Shown here one piece after another: positions 6,777 to 15,435 of a stretch of 17,611 nt of DNA. Every line of letters starts with the position of its first letter. Position 1 is the stretch's first letter. A program made the translations under genes and the position numbers. Location of the stretch: the NCBI GenBank assembly GCA_964430365.1, contig CAYSEU010000012.1:1-17611 (forward strand). The letters are read 5' to 3'. The DNA comes from JAVEVH01 sp964430365 (GTDB taxonomy: Bacteria > Patescibacteriota > Dojkabacteria > SC72). The notes under the pieces are model-generated. The model did not search any database, was not told where the DNA came from, and saw only the letters and a list, made by a program, of their open reading frames with translations.

Positions 6777-8564
6777 TTACATTCTCTCAACTACCTTAAT
6801 ACCCAACACATCTAAACCATGCTTCATTGTTTGTGCAGTAGCATTTACTACTCCTAAAAGGAACTCTTTGTTTTCAGAATCCAAAACTCTTACATTAGTA
6901 TAGAAGGTGTTAAAGGTTTGACCCAAATCAAACAGATATGAACAAAGTGTACTAGGTGAATATGCTAAAGCAGAGGATAGCAGTATAGGGTTGTACCTGC
7001 CAATTACCCTTAGAAGCTCTTTAGTACTGTCATCCATTTCCGTCCTACTCTCTAAAGATATCTGACTCTTTCCGTTCTCTAATATAGAGTTACACCTCGC
7101 ATATACATACAGAAGATATGGTCCTGTGTCTCCATCAAAGCTTGTTGCTTTCTCAAAATCGAAGATTACATCTTTACCAACCGTTACTTTTAAGAAGGAA
7201 TACTTAATAGATGCAACCGCTATTAAATCACTTACCTGCTTAATCTGTTCTTCACTCCACTTCTCATTAGATCTCATCATATCCTCAACTCTTTTTTTAG
7301 TTTCATCTAGTAACCATTCACCCTCCAATATCTTACCTTTTCTACTAGACATTTTTTCTGCGCCAGGAAGCATAACTAAGCCATGAGCAAAGTGTTTGGA
7401 TATATTAGCAATCTCTGGGCGCAACTGCGAAAGGGCATCTAAAACAACCCTAAAGTATGAAGATTGCTCGTCAGCTGTAATTACTACTGACTCATCAAAT
7501 GAGAGCTGCTCAAACTTCTTAAAAGCTAATGCTAATTCCTTTGCCTCATATGTAGGAAGACCCTCACTGTTGATAAAGACTCGAGTATGGAGCCCCTTAC
7601 TCTCATCACCCTCATATACAACTGCTCCATCACTTCCCCTAAAAATATTCTTTCCTTTTCCATCCATATTCCCATTTACAATCTCCATACCCTTCTCACC
7701 CATCTCACTCTCTAAGTAATACTTATCAAACTTCGTACCTGTTCTTTCATATATTCTTTCAAAATATTCTAAACACCAATCTCTTCCCTCAAAATATATA
7801 TTCTTAAGATTCTTACTCTCTAAATCTTTAAAGTACTCTTTCTTTTCTAAAGAGTGTATATACAGTGAGAATATGTAATAGTTGATATCTTTTACATCCT
7901 TAATTACACTCTCATCCTTCTGATCATCATACATTTTAAAACCTAACATATATGCTTCACCTAGGTACCTTACTCTCTCTACTAAGGTTTTACCCTTTAA
8001 ATCCTCAAAGTTAATACCATTATTCTCAAACATCCTAAGTAATCCCCACATAGTTTTTGCCACATGTAAACCAACATCACCCTGGTAGTTTGCTCTTGTA
8101 ACAGAAGCTCCTAGAGCCTCTACAAGACGTGCAAATGATTCACCTACTATATTGGTATACAAATGCCCTATATGTAATGTCTTAAAAGGATTGGGATCTG
8201 TATACTCAATTACATACTTCTTACCCTTTTTAATATCTAATTCAAAATATCTCTCTTTTTGAGTATTAATACTCTTAAGTATATTTAAAAGGTATTCATT
8301 AGAAAGGAAGAAATTGAGAAAGCCAGGCTTAACTACCTCTACTCTCTCAATATCCTCATCTTTAGGAAAAACACCTACAATCTTAGTAGCAATATCCATA
8401 GAGTTAGATTTAAGCGTTTTTGAAAGCTGCATCGCTATATTAGATGTTAAGTCACCATGGGTAATATCTATAGGTTCCTGTACAACAATATCCTGTATCT
8501 CTACTCCCATTTCCTTAACAATAGATTGTAAATTCTTAATAATCTTTTCCTTAACCTCTATCAT
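6777..8564 (-). CDS. argS: Arginyl-tRNA synthetase
   Basis: A class I synthetase (595 aa, near full length) that attaches arginine to tRNA-Arg. An N-terminal add1 domain, which recognises the tRNA D-loop, spans about 1-100. The catalytic core has 'DPNPFKTLHIGHLYTN' with HIGH at 131-134 and 'PGAEKMSSRKGKI' with the KMSKS-like KMSSRKG at 404-410. The C-terminal DALR-type anticodon-binding helical domain spans about 470-595 ('GPYLLYVYARCNSIL...'). It is preceded on the same strand by two tRNA-Arg genes (25 bp from the nearer one) and followed within 7 bp by tRNA-Pro. The enzyme and its substrates therefore form one gene cluster. No Shine-Dalgarno site; TATACT lies 9 nt before the ATG. Confidence 0.97.
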   Translation of the reverse strand: MIEVKEKIIKNLQSIVKEMGVEIQDIVVQEPIDITHGDLTSNIAMQLSKTLKSNSMDIATKIVGVFPKDEDIERVEVVKPGFLNFFLSNEYLLNILKSINTQKERYFELDIKKGKKYVIEYTDPNPFKTLHIGHLYTNIVGESFARLVEALGASVTRANYQGDVGLHVAKTMWGLLRMFENNGINFEDLKGKTLVERVRYLGEAYMLGFKMYDDQKDESVIKDVKDINYYIFSLYIHSLEKKEYFKDLESKNLKNIYFEGRDWCLEYFERIYERTGTKFDKYYLESEMGEKGMEIVNGNMDGKGKNIFRGSDGAVVYEGDESKGLHTRVFINSEGLPTYEAKELALAFKKFEQLSFDESVVITADEQSSYFRVVLDALSQLRPEIANISKHFAHGLVMLPGAEKMSSRKGKILEGEWLLDETKKRVEDMMRSNEKWSEEQIKQVSDLIAVASIKYSFLKVTVGKDVIFDFEKATSFDGDTGPYLLYVYARCNSILENGKSQISLESRTEMDDSTKELLRVIGRYNPILLSSALAYSPSTLCSYLFDLGQTFNTFYTNVRVLDSENKEFLLGVVNATAQTMKHGLDVLGIKVVERM

Positions 8565-8573
8565 ATATATTTA

Positions 8574-8579
8574 AGTATA
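8574..8579 (-). promoter_or_regulatory. Putative -10 box of argS
   Basis: TATACT on the minus strand, 9 nt before the argS ATG, in the short gap after tRNA-Arg(UCG). argS could instead be read through from the tRNA promoter. Confidence 0.3.
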
Positions 8580-8589
8580 TATTAAATTT

Positions 8590-8662
<73 letters not shown>

Positions 8663-8732
8663 ATATCCCCTTTATACTACCACTTACAATTTATTTTACA
8701 CAGCAGCCCCTAACAGTATAAGTTGGATGGAT

Positions 8733-8805
8733 GAACTTGGACAGATTCGAACTGTCAACCTTTGGTTCCGCAAACCAATGCTCTATCCAATTGAGCTACA
8801 AGTTC
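8733..8805 (-). tRNA. tRNA-Arg (anticodon GCG)
   Basis: A 73-nt cloverleaf. Acceptor GAACTTG/CAAGTTC; D-arm GCTC-AATTGGATA-GAGC; anticodon stem TTGGT/ACCAA around loop TTGCGGA (anticodon GCG); T-arm GACAG-TTCGAAT-CTGTC. The G34 anticodon reads CGC/CGU. Most bacteria use ACG (inosine) for this job, so this is unusual. It is first in the tRNA-tRNA-argS-tRNA run and starts 28 bp after the ComEC beta-lactamase gene. Confidence 0.95.
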
Positions 8806-8833
8806 TTAATATACCATTGATTTTATCACAATT

Positions 8834-9643
8834 TCACTCCTTTATCTGTATATTCCCCTCTTCATAGGTGATTAAATATTGAACATTGTAGTTAGAAAAA
8901 GATTGCAATGTTTCACTACCTGGATGACCAAAGGAATTGCCTTCTCCTACGCTACATATTGCGATACTTGGTTTTACAATTTCTAAAAATATTTCACTAC
9001 TAGAGGAGTTAGAACAGTGATGACCAGCCTTGAGTACATCATACTCACTATCAATGATACCCTCTCTCACCATAACCTCCTCCACATCACTCTCGATATC
9101 ACCCATTAGAAGAAATTTTTTCTCTAAAAATTCAAAACTTAAAACCAACGAATCATTATTTACATCTGAGTTGTACTGAGTAATACATCCCTCTACCTCC
9201 CTATTAAGTACAGGCCACAGGATATCGATATTAATATTTTTTAGCCGAATAGTATCACCTTGACCTACCTTCTTAGCATCAGGATATTGATGTAAGAGAA
9301 ACTCATAGTTCTTATTCTCGTAGCACACAGGGTAATACAAAATCTCTCCTACCTCATACCTCTCAAGCACCTTTAAAAGACCCACTAAATGATCATCATG
9401 AGGATGGGTAAGTAGTATATACTCAATCTCCCTATCATACATAGGGATATATTTTTCTAATTCATAGAGTACCGAAGAATCTGGCCCTCCATCAACTAAA
9501 ACTTGAATATTACCCTCCTGTATAAGTATGGAATCCCCCTGCCCTACATCTAAAAATACTACGGCATCTTCATACTTAACCGTAATTAAATATATTAATC
9601 CAAATATCAACCATATTAAATTCTCTAATATATTGTTACTCAT
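8834..9643 (-). CDS. ComEC C-terminal metallo-beta-lactamase domain, as a separate protein
   Basis: A 269-aa protein matching the MBL-fold domain that in many bacteria forms the C-terminus of ComEC and is thought to degrade one DNA strand during uptake. An N-terminal hydrophobic helix (about 8-22) should anchor it and place the enzyme outside the membrane. 'FLDVGQGDSILI' (30-41) is the signature ComEC sequence. The metal ligand motif HPHDDH is at 80-85, 'GDIE' (181-184) provides the bridging Asp, and 'AGHHCSNSSSS' is at 206-216, followed by 'FGHPG' (238-242). Its start overlaps the comEC membrane gene by 8 bp (ATGAGTAA), so the two parts are probably co-translated. The metal ligands are intact, which suggests an active enzyme. 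Confidence 0.9.
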   Translation of the reverse strand: MSNNILENLIWLIFGLIYLITVKYEDAVVFLDVGQGDSILIQEGNIQVLVDGGPDSSVLYELEKYIPMYDREIEYILLTHPHDDHLVGLLKVLERYEVGEILYYPVCYENKNYEFLLHQYPDAKKVGQGDTIRLKNINIDILWPVLNREVEGCITQYNSDVNNDSLVLSFEFLEKKFLLMGDIESDVEEVMVREGIIDSEYDVLKAGHHCSNSSSSEIFLEIVKPSIAICSVGEGNSFGHPGSETLQSFSNYNVQYLITYEEGNIQIKE

Positions 9644-11153
9644 ACCTTTTAGATATTTCTAAATAGTGGTTTTTAGATGATACAGGATATTTGTATAGGC
9701 AGAAAAAGAAAAGAAGTAAGTATATCCCTATACCAAATACATATTTATTCACCCCTATCTCTACCATCTGTATATTAGAGGATATTGATACAAAGTATTT
9801 AAACATATTTAACTGTATATATGGTATTAGATATAATATGGGAATTGGTACTAACATATTTATCAATGTAACCCCTAATCCCCAAAATATCGTGCTATTG
9901 ATTATAGGTAACACTATAATATTGCTCAACAAAGATATAACTGAAACCTTACCGAAGAATATTACAGAGATTGGTAGGGTAAATAGTATACATGTTAATG
10001 TTGTTAATATACTCTCTTTTAGAAATTTAGATTTAATATTTTCAAAACATTTAGGAAGAAATATTAAACCTGTTACAGATGCAAAAGAGAAAAGAAAGCC
10101 TACATCATATATTATAAATGGATTAAGAGATATTAATACAGTAACACAAAGAATTAATGTAGCACCCTTGTTACTCTCTCTACCAATTAAAAGAGCAAAG
10201 AGAGAAAGAGTACTCATACTAGATGCTCTTACTAGGGAGGAGGATAGTCCTGAGAATATTGAAAAACCCCATATACAAAGTATTTTAAAAAGTACTACAC
10301 CCTTACCCCTAATACCCTTGGTAACTCTTTCTACACCCTCTCCAACCAATGCTACGTTGTATCCTGATGCCGCTATTACATGAGATACACCAGAGCTGTT
10401 TAGTGCTGTATTAAAATCAGATCTAAATACTCTCTTACTACCAAACATAATCCCTATCAACAGCGATGCCTCAGGCTCGGAAAGAGATCTTTCTACTACT
10501 CTTTCTAATATATACCTCATTTCTAAAAATATATTCCCTCCATTACTACACTCATATTCATTTACCTCTAATATTGAATATATTCCTTTTCTAAAGAGAT
10601 ATCTTTTGTAATCAAACTCTTTAAAGCTACTTGGTTCCACTACTTTTACACTCAATTTACACCTTTGACCTGTATGTAAAACAGGATACTGTTTAAAACG
10701 TATTAAAGAATTACCCAACCCTCCTCTCTCAGAGTGAAACATGAATGTATTCTCCTTCTCTTGGGAAGTCACCACTCCAGATATCCACACATTTTTGCTA
10801 GTGAAACTTCGGACATTTTGTAGCTCAGATGTAATATTTTCAAATTTAAGAGATAGTAACGGAAGTATTAAAAGATATGATATTAGAAAGATTCTTAGCA
10901 ATGTACCAAAAATATATACACCACAAAAACACCTGTATGAAACAGTGAAAAAGAGAAACAGAATTAAAGATGGTAGTAGAAAATCAAAAAGTAATCGTAA
11001 ACTTAAAATCTCCTCCCCAAAGATTACCTTCTCGAGGATATTACTACCTGAAATTAGTATGCTTAAAATTGTAAAACAGTAAAGTAATGCTTTGTAATCA
11101 ATGAAAAACAGTAATATCCCCCTATATCTCTCTTTTAATACCTTTAAAGACAT
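9636..11153 (-). CDS. comEC: ComEC DNA-uptake channel, membrane portion (no MBL domain)
   Basis: A 505-aa polytopic membrane protein that moves single-stranded DNA into the cytoplasm during natural competence. Two or three N-terminal helices (about 15-105) are followed by the DUF4131/OB-like soluble part ('VWISGVVTSQEKEN', 'FKEFDYKRYLFRKGI'). The Competence domain then begins with 'EASLLIGIMFGSKR' and 'SSGVSHVIAASGYNVALV', near-canonical ComEC motifs, and continues with many hydrophobic helices. The usual C-terminal MBL domain is encoded by the next gene. Together the two (about 770 aa) equal a normal full-length ComEC. The start overlaps comEA by 10 bp, consistent with one comEA-comEC-MBL operon. 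Confidence 0.93.
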   Translation of the reverse strand: MSLKVLKERYRGILLFFIDYKALLYCFTILSILISGSNILEKVIFGEEILSLRLLFDFLLPSLILFLFFTVSYRCFCGVYIFGTLLRIFLISYLLILPLLSLKFENITSELQNVRSFTSKNVWISGVVTSQEKENTFMFHSERGGLGNSLIRFKQYPVLHTGQRCKLSVKVVEPSSFKEFDYKRYLFRKGIYSILEVNEYECSNGGNIFLEMRYILERVVERSLSEPEASLLIGIMFGSKRVFRSDFNTALNSSGVSHVIAASGYNVALVGEGVERVTKGIRGKGVVLFKILCIWGFSIFSGLSSSLVRASSMSTLSLFALLIGRESNKGATLILCVTVLISLNPFIIYDVGFLFSFASVTGLIFLPKCFENIKSKFLKESILTTLTCILFTLPISVIFFGKVSVISLLSNIIVLPIINSTIFWGLGVTLINMLVPIPILYLIPYIQLNMFKYFVSISSNIQMVEIGVNKYVFGIGIYLLLFFFCLYKYPVSSKNHYLEISKRYE

Positions 11154-11845
11154 ATACTATCCTTAAAACCATTGAATGTAGCCTCCCCTATACCGCTTAC
11201 ATTTAACAAATCTTCTAAAACGGTATATGGTCTACCCTCCACTATCTTTAGTGCTGTAGAAGGTCCTACACCACTTAGAGTTTCTAATTCTTGTTGTGTA
11301 GCAGTATTAATACTAATACACTCAGAAGGTTCCTCTGTATCTTCTTCACCATCTTCAATATCAGGTATTGTAATATCAACTACATCTTTAGGGAGATTAA
11401 ATGTTAAGAGTTTACAATCGTAATCCATTTCAAATGGTATATATATCTTCGAGTTATCTACCATCACTGTAGCTAGATTAATTCTCATTGATATATATTT
11501 AAAACCAGCATCTAATGTAAAACCTTTTGCCTTTTTAACAGCATCTACTACACTAGATCCTTTCTCAAAACAGTAAACACCCGGTGATTTTACTGCTCCA
11601 CTAATATCAACTAATATTGGGCATGTATCTACTTCCTCTTCTATTACTACCTTTGGTTCACATATTTCTTTTTCTACAACAATATTTTCCTCTATCTCAG
11701 TTATTACATTCTCCTCTCTTAATTTGGATATGTATTGATATATATCGATTTCACCCCAATTAAGTACAAGGATATTAGAGATATATCCTAGACAGAAAAA
11801 AAGAGAAAGGATTGAAATATTTTTGAGTTTAATTTTACTTCCCAT
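11144..11845 (-). CDS. comEA: ComEA-like DNA receptor with SLBB and helix-hairpin-helix domains
   Basis: A 233-aa protein that binds incoming double-stranded DNA at the outer face of the membrane and feeds ComEC. An N-terminal signal anchor (about 9-28) is followed by an acidic spacer (45-73), an SLBB domain at about 77-140 ('VDISGAVKSPGVYCFEKGSSVVDAVKKAKGF'), a second acidic linker (157-175), and the C-terminal tandem HhH DNA-binding module (177-232) with hairpins 'LSGVGPSTA' and 'VSGIGEATF'. Length and order match ComEA. It is the first gene of the operon. The ATG lies inside one arm of an 11-bp perfect inverted repeat and TAAAAT lies 6 nt before it, so expression may be controlled at translation or by a regulator. 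Confidence 0.93.
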   Translation of the reverse strand: MGSKIKLKNISILSLFFCLGYISNILVLNWGEIDIYQYISKLREENVITEIEENIVVEKEICEPKVVIEEEVDTCPILVDISGAVKSPGVYCFEKGSSVVDAVKKAKGFTLDAGFKYISMRINLATVMVDNSKIYIPFEMDYDCKLLTFNLPKDVVDITIPDIEDGEEDTEEPSECISINTATQQELETLSGVGPSTALKIVEGRPYTVLEDLLNVSGIGEATFNGFKDSICL

Positions 11846-11868
11846 TCAAATATTTTAAATGGGAAGTA
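11836..11868. promoter_or_regulatory. Inverted repeat enclosing the comEA start codon
   Basis: Arms TACTTCCCATT (11836-11846) and AATGGGAAGTA (11858-11868) are perfectly complementary over 11 bp, with an 11-nt AT-rich loop. On the minus strand the 3' arm contains the comEA ATG and codons 2-3. The loop overlaps the putative -10 TAAAAT (11852-11857). No T-tract follows on either strand, so it is not an intrinsic terminator. It could be a protein operator over the promoter, or, if transcription starts upstream, an RNA hairpin hiding the start codon. Confidence 0.55.
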
Positions 11869-11901
11869 TTAAATATATCTTAAGTAAGAAATCCTGTAGT
11901 A

Positions 11902-12528
11902 TTAATTCTCTTGGATTTGAATACTCTTCATTATGATGTCATTAAGAGGCCTGTAGTCTCCATTAACTTCTGCCTTTGCTATCGAATCTAGTACCGCAAA
12001 TCCCTCTGTAACTCTACCTACTACACTGTAATTACCATTCAAGGTACTCTTGTCTGCTCCCTCTAAGACAACAAAGAATTGGGAAGCATTTGCCATACCT
12101 ACTTCAAAGTCATCAAAGGAAACTAAGTTCTCTTGCTCTACTGTATAGCCGGGATTACCTGTACCATCTCCTTTAGCATCTCCCATTTGTATTACAAAAT
12201 CTTTTACCACCTTATGTACAGTAAGCCCTTCGTAGTAACGTTCTCCAATTAAAAACAGTAGACTATTAACATTTTGAGGGGCTAAATCCTCATATAAATC
12301 TATATGTATATCACCATATATTGTAGTAATTAATATTGCGTAATCATACTCTTTCTCAAGTACTTCCCTAGCCTCACTGTATGTACTTTTACCATTTAGA
12401 AGCTCTCCTGTGGGGTTGTACATACCTGAATTCATTACAAAAACTATTACTATAGATACAAGTAAGAGGGCAAATGCTAGAAGTAAGAACTTCCCGTTAT
12501 CACTACCTAAACTATCTTTAACTCCCAT
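11902..12528 (-). CDS. Membrane-anchored cyclophilin-type peptidyl-prolyl cis-trans isomerase
   Basis: A 208-aa protein with a signal-anchor helix (about 13-32) and a linker (33-62), then a cyclophilin domain (about 63-206) outside the membrane that would speed proline isomerisation in exported proteins. Visible family motifs: 'ITTIYGDIHIDLYEDLAPQNV' (68-87), 'HKVVKDFVIQMGD' (105-117), 'ANASQFFVVL' (147-155) and 'YSVVGRVTEGFAVLDSI' (167-183). Of the human CypA active-site residues, F60 and Q63 (F111, Q114) and F113 (within QFF) are kept. The catalytic Arg55 position is Lys106, and the W121 and H126 positions are changed, so activity may be reduced or specificity altered. It starts 18 bp after the stop of the 962-aa surface protein gene and may help fold it. 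Confidence 0.9.
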   Translation of the reverse strand: MGVKDSLGSDNGKFLLLAFALLLVSIVIVFVMNSGMYNPTGELLNGKSTYSEAREVLEKEYDYAILITTIYGDIHIDLYEDLAPQNVNSLLFLIGERYYEGLTVHKVVKDFVIQMGDAKGDGTGNPGYTVEQENLVSFDDFEVGMANASQFFVVLEGADKSTLNGNYSVVGRVTEGFAVLDSIAKAEVNGDYRPLNDIIMKSIQIQEN

Positions 12529-12546
12529 ATATTTAAATATGTTAAT

Positions 12547-15435
12547 TTAATTATTAATCCACCAAAAACTTTGTTTACTACCCTCATTAAACCATTGACC
12601 ATGACGTAATATCTGATCCATCTCTGGCCCTCCACTCTCAAAATCAATATTAACAGAGGAAAGGGAGGAAGAAATGCCTTGCCTTGAGGTAATATATATG
12701 AATTTGTATTTAAGGTATTGAGAATTAATATTCTCAAAGAGTACTTCATCCCCACTATCTATACTACTAAACAGAGTAATCTCCTTAATATTACTTACAG
12801 TATCCGAGCCTAAACTAAGTGTATTGGTATTACTTTCTAAGAATGTATTAACAAATATATATTCCTCTTCCCATTTAATAACGGAAGCCTGTGTAGAGAA
12901 GCCAAATTCAGGTACAGTACTACCCTCTTTCCAAGATTCTACACTTACTAATCCCGTATCAGTATCTAAAGAAGTAACAATACCTTCTACTTTGTACTCT
13001 CCTTGAGATATTACTACACTATCTCCCACATACAGATTGGAAATTAATTGAGATGAATCTATTTCAGATATGGAAAATGTTGTATCATTAATATCTACAA
13101 TCTGTGTATCAGATTGTAATACTGCTTTAAATACAGGTTTTAATATATATGTCCTGTTTAATATATTACTGTACTCTAGAATATCTGTACTACTTTTTTC
13201 CTGTGTAGATATTCTTACATCCTTAATATCACCTAAAAAAGGAGTACTTAAACTCTTAGTACATCCATCTCCAATGGTGTATGACGCAGGTGTAAGTGTA
13301 TGTATTGTACTACTCTGTAATACATTACCATTTAGATACATATCTGTATTAGTTGGGCTAAGAGATATGGAGAGGATATTGGTTGTATTTGGTATATACA
13401 TATCCTCAGTTAAGAGGTTTTCATCATTAAGATATATGCCTACCTCACCTGAGTTTAATGTGTATATTTCTAAGCCCTCCAGGGCCAATATACAGCCATT
13501 CTGTACCTCATCTGGTGTAAAGAGTACATCCATATATTTAATACCTTCTGTAAGCTCTATTACGCCCTCTACTTCATCCAACCTAGTAATATCTCCTTCA
13601 TCTATACCATTAACAAAGTTATTAATCCCAAGAGTAATTTCTTGTTCTGTGTCTGTAAAATATTTAAAGCTAAGAATTTCAAAAGTACTCATATCTTCTG
13701 TTTCAGAGGTAAGAGATATATTACCCTCTCCTACAACACCCTCTGGTAAATACTTACTCTTTGTATACCAATCTGACCATGTTAAACCATCATCACTAAG
13801 TAAGTATTGGAGGTATATATTACTGTATTGTGAATTTCCCAACAGCTCATTTCTAGGTACCAACCTATCGTACACCCTAACTGAATCAATATATCCAATA
13901 TTCTGGGTAAAGGTTAAGGTACTAAGTAGTGTATCTGTATATATTACATCTACAACATATTCTAATTCATTTACATACAAAGATATACTTGAACCTTGCA
14001 TATCAAAAAGTACCGCTATATATTCCCAATCGTTGTATTTAGCAGGTAGTTCTGTTGGATACTCTGTTTCTGCACTATCTACTAATACATACTTTCCATC
14101 CTTAATCTTTAGATTAATTAGATTAGATTTAAAGACGTATTGTTCACTCTGGATATATCTACTATTAGACCAAAGCTCTAAGGTAAAGTAATTTGTTTCG
14201 TTGGGAGTAATGGATACAGTATGGGTATCAGTAAGGGTATCTAGTTGTAATGATCCACTACCCCACTTGATTTTAGAAGATGTTAGATCATTAAAATCTT
14301 CTTGATATATTAGACCTACTACAGAGTAAGAGACTTCTCCATCTCCAGTAGCTTGGGAGTAACCATCCCAAGATATTTCATTTAGTCTACTATTAGGCCC
14401 TAAATCTAAAATACCAGAGGTATATGTTCCTGATCTATACCCTGGATTAAGAGAGAGCATTACAGCCTCATTGATAGAGACTCTGTCATATCTCCCTTCG
14501 TTAAAAGATATCTCACTATCATGAACAATACTTGGGTCTATTCTAATGGGAAAGACTCTCTGCTCACTTAGTAACCATTCTGAATCTAATATTACTTCAA
14601 ATATATACCCACCTTTATCAGATACAGATATATTTGAAACAACATTACTCGTTTTATTACCAACAGCATCTACTGCGAATTCAGGTAAGAAATGTGCGTA
14701 GTAATTACCCTCCCCATCCACTATATACAAAGCTCCAGAAGGGTACTGCTCATTCCCATCAATACTCCTTCTAATCTCTAATCCTTCATCTAAGTCTAAT
14801 TTAAACAGGAACCTATTTACTGGTAATGTACACTCTCCACTACTACACTCTGTTACATACTGCGGTATCTCTCTTAGTACAATCTCTTCCTTTAACCCCT
14901 TTCCTTCAATTATCTGATATTCTAAATCTACTCCTCTATATATATTCCTTGATATGACCGTATCTTTAGATACTACTTCCTCACTTTCCTCCCCTATCAC
15001 TCTTCCACTAGATATTAATTCAAAGCTTCGGTTAATATTAAATTCGGATATATTAATATCCCTTTCCTCTAATATGTTTCTTAATTCTTGGTCATATGAT
15101 ACATCTATTAGTGATATCTCTATCCCTTTCCTTTGTTGTCTAATACCAAGCATATATTGGATTTTTTCCCATATATTGCCCTTACTTCCTTCAAATGGGT
15201 TACTGTATGATGATACTGTTTCAAATCTAATGTATTCATCGTTAACAAAATCAACTAAAAATTTTGGATTAACACTTCTTAAATATGTACCACTATCTTG
15301 TGCTCTTACAATGTTGTCGTTTTCCCTATTACTACTTTTGTATATCAAAAAGAACACCCCTAAGATACATACGATTGCTAGTACTAAATATGTAGTACAT
15401 ACTAATATCTTTTTAAATGTATTTTCTTTCTTCAT
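12547..15435 (-). CDS. Large membrane-anchored surface protein with LamG/concanavalin A-like domains
   Basis: A 962-aa protein with an N-terminal signal anchor (about 9-32) and a large extracellular part. Residues about 160-300 hold a beta-rich region of a type common in secreted repeat proteins ('NIYRGVDLEYQII', 'FKLDLDEGLEI', 'HFLPEFAVDAVGN', 'RVFPIRIDPSI'). A LamG-like jelly roll follows at about 374-535, including 'FTLELWSN', 'WEYIAVLFD', 'ISLYVNEL' and 'GYIDSVRVYDRLV'. A second, weaker one lies at about 610-760 ('DIKDVRIST'). The C-terminus 'RHGQWFNEGSKQSFWW' resembles an end seen in large CPR surface proteins. Its ATG shares one base with the stop of the preceding gene (TAATG), so the two are translationally coupled. 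A role in adhesion or host contact is inference. Confidence 0.85.
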   Translation of the reverse strand: MKKENTFKKILVCTTYLVLAIVCILGVFFLIYKSSNRENDNIVRAQDSGTYLRSVNPKFLVDFVNDEYIRFETVSSYSNPFEGSKGNIWEKIQYMLGIRQQRKGIEISLIDVSYDQELRNILEERDINISEFNINRSFELISSGRVIGEESEEVVSKDTVISRNIYRGVDLEYQIIEGKGLKEEIVLREIPQYVTECSSGECTLPVNRFLFKLDLDEGLEIRRSIDGNEQYPSGALYIVDGEGNYYAHFLPEFAVDAVGNKTSNVVSNISVSDKGGYIFEVILDSEWLLSEQRVFPIRIDPSIVHDSEISFNEGRYDRVSINEAVMLSLNPGYRSGTYTSGILDLGPNSRLNEISWDGYSQATGDGEVSYSVVGLIYQEDFNDLTSSKIKWGSGSLQLDTLTDTHTVSITPNETNYFTLELWSNSRYIQSEQYVFKSNLINLKIKDGKYVLVDSAETEYPTELPAKYNDWEYIAVLFDMQGSSISLYVNELEYVVDVIYTDTLLSTLTFTQNIGYIDSVRVYDRLVPRNELLGNSQYSNIYLQYLLSDDGLTWSDWYTKSKYLPEGVVGEGNISLTSETEDMSTFEILSFKYFTDTEQEITLGINNFVNGIDEGDITRLDEVEGVIELTEGIKYMDVLFTPDEVQNGCILALEGLEIYTLNSGEVGIYLNDENLLTEDMYIPNTTNILSISLSPTNTDMYLNGNVLQSSTIHTLTPASYTIGDGCTKSLSTPFLGDIKDVRISTQEKSSTDILEYSNILNRTYILKPVFKAVLQSDTQIVDINDTTFSISEIDSSQLISNLYVGDSVVISQGEYKVEGIVTSLDTDTGLVSVESWKEGSTVPEFGFSTQASVIKWEEEYIFVNTFLESNTNTLSLGSDTVSNIKEITLFSSIDSGDEVLFENINSQYLKYKFIYITSRQGISSSLSSVNIDFESGGPEMDQILRHGQWFNEGSKQSFWWINN

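Noticed and set aside
9691..10383. 230-aa plus-strand reading frame
   Set aside because: Lies entirely antisense to comEC, whose protein has clear family motifs; composition is that of a complementary-strand shadow.
11836..11868. Intrinsic terminator for the cyclophilin gene
   Set aside because: The hairpin is not followed by a T-tract on either strand and contains the comEA start codon.
12507..12755. 82-aa minus-strand frame overlapping the end of the LamG gene and the start of the cyclophilin gene
   Set aside because: Overlaps two well-supported genes in another frame and has no recognisable features.
13070..14191. 373-aa plus-strand reading frame
   Set aside because: Antisense to the LamG surface protein gene, Ser/Val/Leu-rich with no domain; a shadow of the real gene.
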